DNA of 7,145 bases from Candidatus Poribacteria bacterium (GTDB lineage Bacteria; Poribacteria; WGA-4E; GCA-2687025). Position numbers and translations under genes: made by a program. The stretch covers positions 1 to 7,145 of the forward strand of contig JAQBWJ010000103.1 in NCBI GenBank assembly GCA_027625215.1, in the 5' to 3' direction. Under the pieces are notes generated by a model, which saw only the letters and a program-made list of their open reading frames with translations, had not been told where the DNA came from and ran no database searches. How positions within the stretch are numbered: position 1 is the first letter of the stretch; each line of letters starts with the position of its first letter. This document shows positions 1-4,689 of this stretch, piece after piece.

Positions 1-23
1 CATTTTGCGGAGAGAGCGTCGCC

Positions 24-395
24 CTACTTGTCCGACCAAACGGCGAGCTCGTGTCCGGTCGGGTCGAGGAACTGGAAGCGGCGTCCGCCGGGGAAGGGGA
101 AGATGGCAGCCGTGATCGTGGCGTTTTCGGCTTGTACGCGAGACAACATCGCTTCGAGGTCGGCGGCGTAGAAGATGACGATCGGTCCGCCCGTCTTGGG
201 GGATTCCGACAGCGCAAAGCCGCCGTCCAGATGCCCGTCGTTGAAAGCGGTATAAGAGTCGCCGTAGTCCTCGTACGCCCAACCGAACAGCGCGGCGTAA
301 AACCGCTTCGTCTCGGCGATGTCGGCGACTTCAAACTCGATGTAGTTGATGGGCGTCGCGTTCTGTGGCTTCGAGATGTCGTGTGATTCCGTCAA
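24..395 (-). CDS. VOC-fold (glyoxalase/bleomycin-resistance-like) protein
   Basis: A 123-residue protein of the vicinal-oxygen-chelate superfamily. The first beta-alpha unit is clear at residues 16-38 (INYIEFEVADI, then KRFYAALFGW). It is followed by YTAFNDG and LDGGF, a second half starting near IVIFYAADLEAML, and the closing PFPGGRRFQFLDPTGHELAVWSD. This pattern matches small single-domain VOC proteins of roughly 120-130 residues, usually annotated only as 'VOC family'. The C-terminal metal position is E116 (HELAVW). The usual first-strand His is Tyr18, so metal dependence and reaction are uncertain. The reading frame is open further upstream, but that part would run through the PIN gene. 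I chose the TTG at 395 because AAGGA lies at 403-407, seven bases away, and this leaves 29 bases after the upstream stop. It may be co-transcribed with the antitoxin/toxin pair. The fold is confident; the substrate is unknown. Confidence 0.85.
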   Translation of the reverse strand: MTESHDISKPQNATPINYIEFEVADIAETKRFYAALFGWAYEDYGDSYTAFNDGHLDGGFALSESPKTGGPIVIFYAADLEAMLSRVQAENATITAAIFPFPGGRRFQFLDPTGHELAVWSDK

Positions 396-402
396 ATGGA
401 AT

Positions 403-407
403 TCCTT
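403..407 (-). promoter_or_regulatory. Ribosome binding site deciding the TTG start of the VOC gene
   Basis: AAGGA on the minus strand sits seven bases before the TTG at 395. No ATG or GTG in this frame is better placed. This site is the main reason for calling a 123-residue protein rather than the longer 167-residue reading. Confidence 0.6.
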
Positions 408-424
408 TTTGTTTGAAGCGCGCT

Positions 425-835
425 TCAGTCGCCGCCGCGCAACGACACGATTTCCAACCCCTCGATGCGCTCGAAATGGCGGCGGTTTTCCGTACAGAGC
501 GGGATGCCGTATTGACGCGCGGTGCATCCAATCACAAGGTCGAAGTCCCCGATCATCATGCCCGCCTGTCGAAGCCGCCCGCGTTCCCGACCAACCTCCA
601 CCGCGATCTCGCGCGTCATCGGCAATACGGCAATTCCTTCGCCCATGAAGTCGTGGAGTTGGCTGATTGAGCGTTCCGCATCCCGCGAGAAGAACGCGCC
701 TTCATAAACTTCGGCGGCTGTTGCGACGCGCGACAGCCCCAACGACGAAATATGTCCGGCAAACGGGTCGCGGTCGTGAAGGTAGTGGATGACCCAATCG
801 GTATCCAGCAAGTGAGAGAACGTGCGCTGGTTCAT
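425..835 (-). CDS. PIN-domain toxin (VapC-like ribonuclease)
   Basis: A 136-residue PIN-domain protein, the usual size for VapC-type toxins, which are Mg2+-dependent RNases that block translation. Visible active-site elements are HLLDTDWVI (D11), ATAAEVYEGA (E42, with E45 nearby), and IGDFDLVIGCTA (D97 and D99). The last acidic position is filled by N117 in CTENRRHFERI; Asn is also common there in VapC proteins. The hydrophobic C-terminal strand GLEIVSL closes the fold. The ATG overlaps the stop of the antitoxin gene as ATGA (832-835), and the bases just upstream contain no purine-rich ribosome site. Translation therefore probably depends on coupling to the antitoxin, as is usual when antitoxin must be in excess. 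The frame is open upstream, but that part is the antitoxin gene in another frame. The family is confident; the cleaved RNA is unknown. Confidence 0.9.
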   Translation of the reverse strand: MNQRTFSHLLDTDWVIHYLHDRDPFAGHISSLGLSRVATAAEVYEGAFFSRDAERSISQLHDFMGEGIAVLPMTREIAVEVGRERGRLRQAGMMIGDFDLVIGCTARQYGIPLCTENRRHFERIEGLEIVSLRGGD

Positions 836-1083
836 AACGTCGGATCGGGGCGGGTGTTGATGAGCCGACGTTCTCGGATGCGCTCGATGAACTCGTCGGG
901 GTCGAACTCTCCCTTCCACATACCGCGAGCGCGTCGCGCAATCTCCTCACGCCGCCGCGCCGTTTCCGACGTTTCAGCGTCGTAAATCGTGACGGTGACT
1001 TTCTCCCCTTCTTTGATTGAAAGTCGTTCCGGGAGTTCCAGCACACCGTTTTTGTAGGTTGCGACGAGCGTTGTTGTCGTCAT
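832..1083 (-). CDS. DUF104 (AF2212-like) family antitoxin
   Basis: An 83-residue protein that resembles the DUF104/AF2212-like antitoxin family. Residues 6-33 (LVATYKNGVLELPERL, then EGEKVTVTIYD) form the short beta-rich N-terminal domain. Residues 40-75 are highly charged (TARRREEIARRARG, then FDPDEFIERIRERR), the kind of helical tail that wraps a PIN toxin active site. It is predicted to neutralise the downstream PIN protein, with which it shares an ATGA stop/start overlap. I chose the ATG at 1083 over the one four codons upstream (1095) because GGTGG at 1089-1093 is five bases before it and the upstream ATG has no ribosome site. Pairing of this fold with PIN toxins is known, mostly from archaea and environmental bacteria. 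The antitoxin role is inferred from family and position. Confidence 0.85.
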   Translation of the reverse strand: MTTTTLVATYKNGVLELPERLSIKEGEKVTVTIYDAETSETARRREEIARRARGMWKGEFDPDEFIERIRERRLINTRPDPTL

Positions 1084-1252
1084 ACCATCCACCATTCGGA
1101 TTTTATTGAGCCGAGTCCGGTATCCGATGCCCCCTAAAAACCAACCATGAGCATCGGTGAAGAGGATGTGTCAAACCGCACTACATGGCAACCCTGCCAG
1201 GGTAATTACCGCGTCGCCATCGTCAAACAGATTAGGTCACGCGCGCCCCGCC
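1084..1252. repeat. Palindrome-rich intergenic spacer between ddl and the antitoxin gene
   Basis: No convincing gene is present in these 169 bases. The region holds several symmetric elements. A perfect 13-base odd palindrome ACCCTG-C-CAGGGT (1191-1203) shares three bases with a perfect 10-base palindrome GGTAATTACC (1201-1210). A 7-base inverted repeat, CCGATGC (1124-1130) with GCATCGG (1151-1157), encloses a 20-base loop. GGCA-ACCC-TGCC (1188-1199) offers an alternative hairpin overlapping the first. On the minus strand TAAAAT (1100-1105) could be a -10 box for the antitoxin/toxin/VOC unit, but the hexamer 17 bases upstream (ATCGGA) is a poor -35. No hairpin is followed by a clean T tract, so I do not call a terminator for ddl. 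The palindromes could be operator sites for the antitoxin complex or part of a dispersed intergenic repeat; a single copy cannot tell these apart. Confidence 0.5.
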
Positions 1253-2224
1253 TTACTCCCCAAGCCGCTCGATAAAGGCGCTCTCCAGAATCTCCAAGAT
1301 CAACTCGTCGTACGACACGCCAGCCGCCTTCGCCTGAGCGGGCAGGTCGCTGAGATCGGTCAGTCCCGGCAGCGTGTTGATCTCGGTGATAAACGGCTCG
1401 CCGTCGGTGGACACCATCATATCGACCCGCGAGAAGCCGTGACACCCCACCGCCAGATGCGCCTTCACCGCGATTTCTTGAACGCGCGTCGTCAGGTCGT
1501 CCGTTAGTCGGGCGGGGATGAAGAACTGGGTCATGCCGTGCGTGTATTTTGCCTCGTAGTCGTAAAACTCGTTCTTCGGGACGAGTTCCAGCACCGGCAA
1601 CGCCCGCAGTCGCTGATCGACGCCGACCAACCCGACAGTGATCTCCATGCCCTTGATGTACTTCTCCGCGAAGATCGCCTTGTAGTCGTAGAACGTCTTT
1701 TTGAGAACAGGTAACAGGTCGTCGGGATTTCGGACAATCGACACCCCTAGAGATGACCCCTCCGACGTCGGTTTCACCACAAGCGGAAAGCCGAGTCGGT
1801 CGCCGACGTCATCCACCTGAGCGCGCAGGTCTTCGCGGTTTGAGATGAGGACGTACGGGGCGGTCGGCAGCCCGTTCGCCAGCAGCAGCGTTTTGGTGAC
1901 CACCTTGTTCATCCCCACCGCGCTCGCCAACACGCCGGAGCCCGTGTACGGAATCTCCATCGTGTCGAGGAAGCCCTGCATCCGACCGTCTTCGCCATCG
2001 CGCCCGTGCAGCGCGAGGAACGCCGCGTCGATGCCGTCCAGTTTCGCCGTCCAGTGTTCGTCGCGCGGGTCGATGGGAAGGCACCCGATCCCCTGCCGAC
2101 GCAACGCCGCGACGACGTTCGTCCCCGACCGCAGCGACACCTCCCGCTCGCCGGACATGCCGCCCATCAACACACCGATGCGTTTGCCGCCGAACCGTTC
2201 CTTCAATGCTTCCAGTCGTGACAT
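1253..2224 (-). CDS. ddl: D-alanine--D-alanine ligase
   Basis: A 323-residue ATP-grasp ligase that joins two D-alanines using ATP, supplying the terminal dipeptide of peptidoglycan precursors in the cytoplasm. The N-terminal domain has RIGVLMGGMSGEREVSL with E26, the counterpart of E. coli DdlB E15. HGRDGEDGRMQGFLD and IPYTGSGVLASA follow. K151 (LVVKPTSEG) matches the ATP-binding lysine, and S157 (EGSSLG) matches Ser150. FYDYEAKY ends in K226-Y227, the pair equivalent to K215/Y216 that marks a D-Ala rather than D-lactate enzyme. The metal ligands D268 (RVDMM), E281 and N283 (EINTLPG) are all present. The omega end reads GLTDLSDLP instead of the E. coli MTSHSLVP, as in many distant Ddl proteins. 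I chose the ATG at 2224, with AAGGA at 2235-2239, because earlier ATGs (2254, 2251, 2242) run into the upstream PIN gene. All catalytic residues are intact, so it should be functional. Confidence 0.97.
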   Translation of the reverse strand: MSRLEALKERFGGKRIGVLMGGMSGEREVSLRSGTNVVAALRRQGIGCLPIDPRDEHWTAKLDGIDAAFLALHGRDGEDGRMQGFLDTMEIPYTGSGVLASAVGMNKVVTKTLLLANGLPTAPYVLISNREDLRAQVDDVGDRLGFPLVVKPTSEGSSLGVSIVRNPDDLLPVLKKTFYDYKAIFAEKYIKGMEITVGLVGVDQRLRALPVLELVPKNEFYDYEAKYTHGMTQFFIPARLTDDLTTRVQEIAVKAHLAVGCHGFSRVDMMVSTDGEPFITEINTLPGLTDLSDLPAQAKAAGVSYDELILEILESAFIERLGE

Positions 2225-2231
2225 CTCATTA

Positions 2232-2671
2232 TTATCCTTCATATGACTCATCATCGGTCGGTTCCGCTTCCCGCTCGGCGAGAATGGCGTCGGGTGTCGT
2301 GCGCCCGCGTTCCGTTCGGTCGAAATCTCCGTCGAAACTCACCAGCGTCAATCCGCGACGCTCGAACGCGACGTATTGGTAGGCGTCGTCGAAATCGAGC
2401 CTGAAACGCGCTTGCGCTTCGATGACCAACGCCAGTTCTTCCGGCACAAGACGAATCACTTCAGCGTCGCCATCCACCAGAATATCGCGCACAAAACGCA
2501 GGAGATCGCTCGAGCGGCGTTCTCGGATCAGAATCAGGCGATGCAATGCAGACTAAGATCGGTCAAGCGCAAATCGATCAGTGGGATGCGCTCAAGAAAT
2601 AGAATGACCTCCGACGACCGTTCCTGATCCAGCAAACGTTCCAGCCAAACGTTTGTATCGAGAAGGTACAC
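2232..2671 (-). pseudogene. PIN-domain toxin gene broken by a one-base frameshift
   Basis: The gene starts at GTG 2671, seven bases after GAGAGAGGG (2679-2687). It reads YLLDTNVWLERLLDQE (D5) and RLTDLSLHCIA (D38), then stops at TGA 2534-2536. The rest of the domain continues one frame away from about 2537 to TAA 2232. It contains LILIRERRSSDLLRFV, RLDFDDAYQY (D95, D96) and LVSFDGDFDRTERG (D114, D116). Joined by a -1 step the product is 146 residues, normal for a PIN protein, with all acidic positions. Inserting one G to make ATC-GGC-CTG-ATT gives CIGLIL, which matches the family pattern HSIGLIL. No slippery heptamer is visible at the junction, so programmed frameshifting is unlikely. The intact product would be the RNase partner of the DUF2281 protein encoded three bases upstream. 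The C-terminal piece alone could start at TTG 2546 but lacks the first two acidic residues. Either a real mutation or a sequence error explains it. Confidence 0.85.
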
Positions 2672-2674
2672 GAG

Positions 2675-2893
2675 TTAACCCTCTCTCCATTCCAACGCCT
2701 TCTTCTGGAGTTCGAGCGATGTGTATTGATCGCGAAGATGGGACAACGCTCCACCCCAGTCCTGTTTCGCAAAGCGGTGTTTTCCACCTTCGCGTCGATT
2801 TGTGAGGTTGTCCACAAACGCCTCGACCTCGCGCTGCAAGTCGGGCGGCAGTTCACGGATTTTTCGTTCCAACATGGACCAATCGGTTGACAT
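2675..2893 (-). CDS. DUF2281 family protein, probable antitoxin of the PIN gene
   Basis: A 72-residue protein typical of the DUF2281 family. Residues 6-33 form an amphipathic helical stretch with the hallmark LPPDLQREVEAFVDNL. After a short basic linker comes the second conserved block at residues 45-69, DWGGALSHLRDQYTS followed by ELQKKALEW. Proteins of this type are found directly upstream of PIN toxins of the DFDDAYQY type and are considered their antitoxins. That role is inferred here from family and adjacency, not seen. I chose the ATG at 2893 because a perfect AGGAG (2899-2903) lies five bases before it; an in-frame start at 2935 would overlap the DUF2442 gene. The stop codon is only three bases before the GTG of the PIN gene, so the two were probably translated together. 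This gene itself shows no damage, so if the PIN lesion is real it would be a toxin-free antitoxin. Confidence 0.85.
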   Translation of the reverse strand: MSTDWSMLERKIRELPPDLQREVEAFVDNLTNRREGGKHRFAKQDWGGALSHLRDQYTSLELQKKALEWREG

Positions 2894-2898
2894 GTCGA

Positions 2899-2903
2899 CT
2901 CCT
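2899..2903 (-). promoter_or_regulatory. Strong ribosome binding site of the DUF2281 gene
   Basis: AGGAG lies five bases before the ATG at 2893, inside the 16-base gap after the DUF2442 stop. It is among the best ribosome sites in the window, which fits high antitoxin expression relative to the following GTG-started toxin gene. Confidence 0.6.
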
Positions 2904-2909
2904 AACCCT

Positions 2910-3188
2910 TCACGAGACTTTGGAACTTCGGGCAAAATCGGGTAGTTGTTCTCCGATGATACTCGCGTAAAGCACGTCCGCGTCCAGATCGGCGCCGTTG
3001 GGCCACTCGATGGAGCCGAGTTCGTCGTTCACACGCACCTGATTGAAAAAGGTCGAATTGCGGAACGGCTCGAACACGCCTTCAAACGGAACGAAGTCGC
3101 TCAGTGTAACGATCCCTTCCACGCCGTCCTCAAAGCGTAGATGAAGACGGTGGCCGGAGAGCGGCTTTGCGTCAACGATGTCTTTTAC
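2910..3188 (-). CDS. DUF2442 family protein with a damaged or unusual start
   Basis: The frame encodes a DUF2442-type small protein of about 92 residues. It reads VKDIVDAKPLSGHRLHL, then RFEDGVEGIVTLSDFV, FEPFRNSTFFNQVRV and GSIEWPNGADLDADVLY. The whole family-like stretch is open from just after the DUF58 stop (3201) to TGA 2910. It contains no ATG, GTG or TTG before the GTG at 3122, which would remove the first 22 residues and the first strand. A well-placed ATG does exist at 3188-3190 after GAGGGA, but it is out of frame and immediately followed by TAA. Restoring one G (ATG-GTA-AAA-GAC) would give MVKDIVDAKPL, the expected beginning. The coordinates given cover the conserved frame; the annotated start is therefore provisional. 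DUF2442 proteins are small, of unknown biochemical function, and often sit beside toxin-antitoxin genes, as here. A short GTG-started product of 70 residues from 3122 remains possible. Confidence 0.7.
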   Translation of the reverse strand, partial: VKDIVDAKPLSGHRLHLRFEDGVEGIVTLSDFVPFEGVFEPFRNSTFFNQVRVNDELGSIEWPNGADLDADVLYASIIGEQLPDFARSSKVS

Positions 3189-3200
3189 ATCGGGTTTCCC

Positions 3201-4067
3201 TCACACCAAAATCCGGGCGCGTCGCAGTTCCTTAAAGAAAACGTCGAGAAGCGGCGTTTCGGTTCGACAACGCGCATACCGAATGCGACGTTCCGCGCAC
3301 CACGTCGCGGCGTGATCGAAAAAGGCGTCGCGGCGGGACTCATAGGCGCGACGCGCATCGTCGTTCCAAGTGATCTCGCGCGTCGCGCCGGACTCCGCAT
3401 CCGTGATGAGCGCGTCGCGGGGGATGTCGGGCGTCATCATCTGCGGGGTGACGAGGTGGATCACCACCGTCTCGAACTTCCGCGCCACCAACGATCTCAA
3501 CCCGCTCTCAAACCCGTTCGGATCAAGCAGGTCGGACAGCACGACCGCAACGCCCGCCTCGTTCGCGGAGTAGGCGTACGCCCGCAACGAACGTCCTAAA
3601 TCCGTTTGTGAGGTCGGGGCTAGGTCGGCAAGAAACCGTTCGACGCGCGGCAACGCGGACTTCGCCGTCACCCGAACGCGCCCGCCTACAGACTCCCCAA
3701 CGCCCGCCACCGTCACCAAATCGCCGTGCGACAACGCGACATAAGCGAACCCGCGCGCCATCCGCCGAGCCGCCTCCAGCGCGGACGGCTCCCCAACCCC
3801 CATCGACCGCGACACGTCGATCAACAGGTGAATCGGCAGCCCCGACTCTTTCACATACTCCTTGACGACCAACCGATCCGACCGCGCCGCGACGTTCCAA
3901 TCGACACGCCGCAGGTCGTCACCGGGAAAATAGGGGCGATAGTCGACAAACTCCATCCGCCCGCCAGAGGACTTCCCCCGACGCTCGCCGTGACGCTCCG
4001 AGCGGTGCGGCGTCTGCGAGAAGAACCGCAGCGTGTTGAGCGTCGGGAGGTGGAGTCGGTCGTTCAC
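3201..4067 (-). CDS. DUF58 protein with a vWA-like metal-binding site
   Basis: A 288-residue DUF58 protein. The DUF58 signature is at residues 35-71: GGRMEFVDYRPYFPGDD, then RVDWNVAARSDRLVVKEY. The C-terminal part is a von Willebrand A-like domain with a complete MIDAS: D84-S86-S88 (LLIDVSRSMG), T155 (SQTDLGRSL) and D179 (VVLSDLLDP). No transmembrane segment is visible. DUF58 proteins usually work with MoxR AAA+ ATPases as chaperone-like complexes in metal insertion or envelope and stress functions, but no MoxR gene is in this window. The start is GTG at 4067, nine bases after the HD gene stop. The intervening TCCCCCACC is pyrimidine-rich, and the nearest purine run (GGAAGGG) is 12 bases away inside the HD gene, so re-initiation by ribosomes leaving that gene is likely. 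The family is certain; the cellular role is unknown. Confidence 0.93.
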   Translation of the reverse strand: MNDRLHLPTLNTLRFFSQTPHRSERHGERRGKSSGGRMEFVDYRPYFPGDDLRRVDWNVAARSDRLVVKEYVKESGLPIHLLIDVSRSMGVGEPSALEAARRMARGFAYVALSHGDLVTVAGVGESVGGRVRVTAKSALPRVERFLADLAPTSQTDLGRSLRAYAYSANEAGVAVVLSDLLDPNGFESGLRSLVARKFETVVIHLVTPQMMTPDIPRDALITDAESGATREITWNDDARRAYESRRDAFFDHAATWCAERRIRYARCRTETPLLDVFFKELRRARILV

Positions 4068-4076
4068 GGTGGGGGA

Positions 4077-4643
4077 TCACCCTTCCAAGCCGAGTTCCGC
4101 CGCAATCGGTTTCAGCGCGTCGATCACGAACGCGATGTGCTCATCCAGAGGAACGCCCAAATCCGCCGCGCCGTTCACAATGTCCTCGCGGTGGACGCCC
4201 TTCGCAAATGCCTTGTCCTTCATCTTCTTCTTCACCGAACTCACCTGCACGTCCGACAACGCCTTCGAGGGACGCACCAACGTCACCGCGACGACGAACC
4301 CGCTCAGTTCATCGACGGCGAACAGCGCCTTGTCCATCGGCGCGTTGCGCGGCAGGTTGAGATACTCGGCGTGCGACTTGATCGCGTAGATCACGTCGTC
4401 CGGGTAGCCGTTCTCGGCGAGAATGACCGCGCCGCGCTCAGGGTGCGATTCGGGCGACGGTTCCTCCTCGTAATAGAAGTCGTGCATCAACCCGACCAGC
4501 CCCCACCGTTCCGCGTCTTCGCCGAACTTGACGGCATAGGCGCGCATCGCCGCTTCGACGGCGTAGGCGTGTCGCCGCAACGAGTCCGTCTTCGTGTGGC
4601 GGTGCAGCAGTTCGAGCGCGTCGTCGCGGGTCGGCAAGTTCAT
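4077..4643 (-). CDS. HD-domain (HDIG-type) phosphohydrolase
   Basis: A 188-residue soluble HD-superfamily protein. The metal ligands are visible: H25 (SLRRHAYAVEAAM), the H54-D55 doublet (LVGLMHDFYYEEE), H67 and H91 (SHPERGA and IKSHAEY) and D111 (FAVDELSG). The C-terminal half, with KALFAVDELSGFVVAVTLVRP, SVKKKMKDKAFAKGV and LGVPLDEH, is a conserved signature of a widespread small 'HDIG domain hydrolase' group of unknown substrate. Proteins with this fold are metal-dependent phosphatases or phosphodiesterases acting on nucleotides; nothing here narrows it down. Three ATG codons stand in a row at 4641-4649. I chose the third, since GGGGAG (4650-4655) is six bases before it. The gene lies 46 bases after the acylase stop and nine bases before the DUF58 start, so it is likely to share a transcript with both. 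Confidence 0.92.
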   Translation of the reverse strand: MNLPTRDDALELLHRHTKTDSLRRHAYAVEAAMRAYAVKFGEDAERWGLVGLMHDFYYEEEPSPESHPERGAVILAENGYPDDVIYAIKSHAEYLNLPRNAPMDKALFAVDELSGFVVAVTLVRPSKALSDVQVSSVKKKMKDKAFAKGVHREDIVNGAADLGVPLDEHIAFVIDALKPIAAELGLEG

Positions 4644-4689
4644 CATCATCTCCCCAATGCGGCGTGTCACCGCTTGATTCCCCCCAACT

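Noticed and set aside
1..3. ATG on the minus strand at the extreme left edge as the start of another gene
   Set aside because: Only the start triplet is inside the window, and the upstream bases (CTCTCTCCGCAAA) lack a ribosome site.
1147..1275. Plus-strand 42-codon open frame (begins MSIGEEDVSNRTTW) in the intergenic spacer, running into the 3' end of ddl
   Set aside because: It has no ribosome site, overlaps ddl in the opposite direction, and contains the palindromes, which explain the sequence better than coding does.
2530..2550. Programmed -1 ribosomal frameshifting in the PIN gene
   Set aside because: No X-XXY-YYZ slippery heptamer or clear downstream stem is visible at the junction (ATCGCCTGATT), and a single missing G explains the break more simply.
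3195..3206. DUF58-DUF2442 fusion by stop readthrough, since both share a frame across the TGA at 3201
   Set aside because: TGA is used as an ordinary stop by several genes here, a ribosome-site-like GAGGGA follows the stop, and the two families are normally separate.
4653..4689. Hairpin GCGG...CCGC between the acylase and HD genes as a terminator
   Set aside because: The stem is only four pairs and has no T tract; the sequence runs directly into the HD ribosome site.
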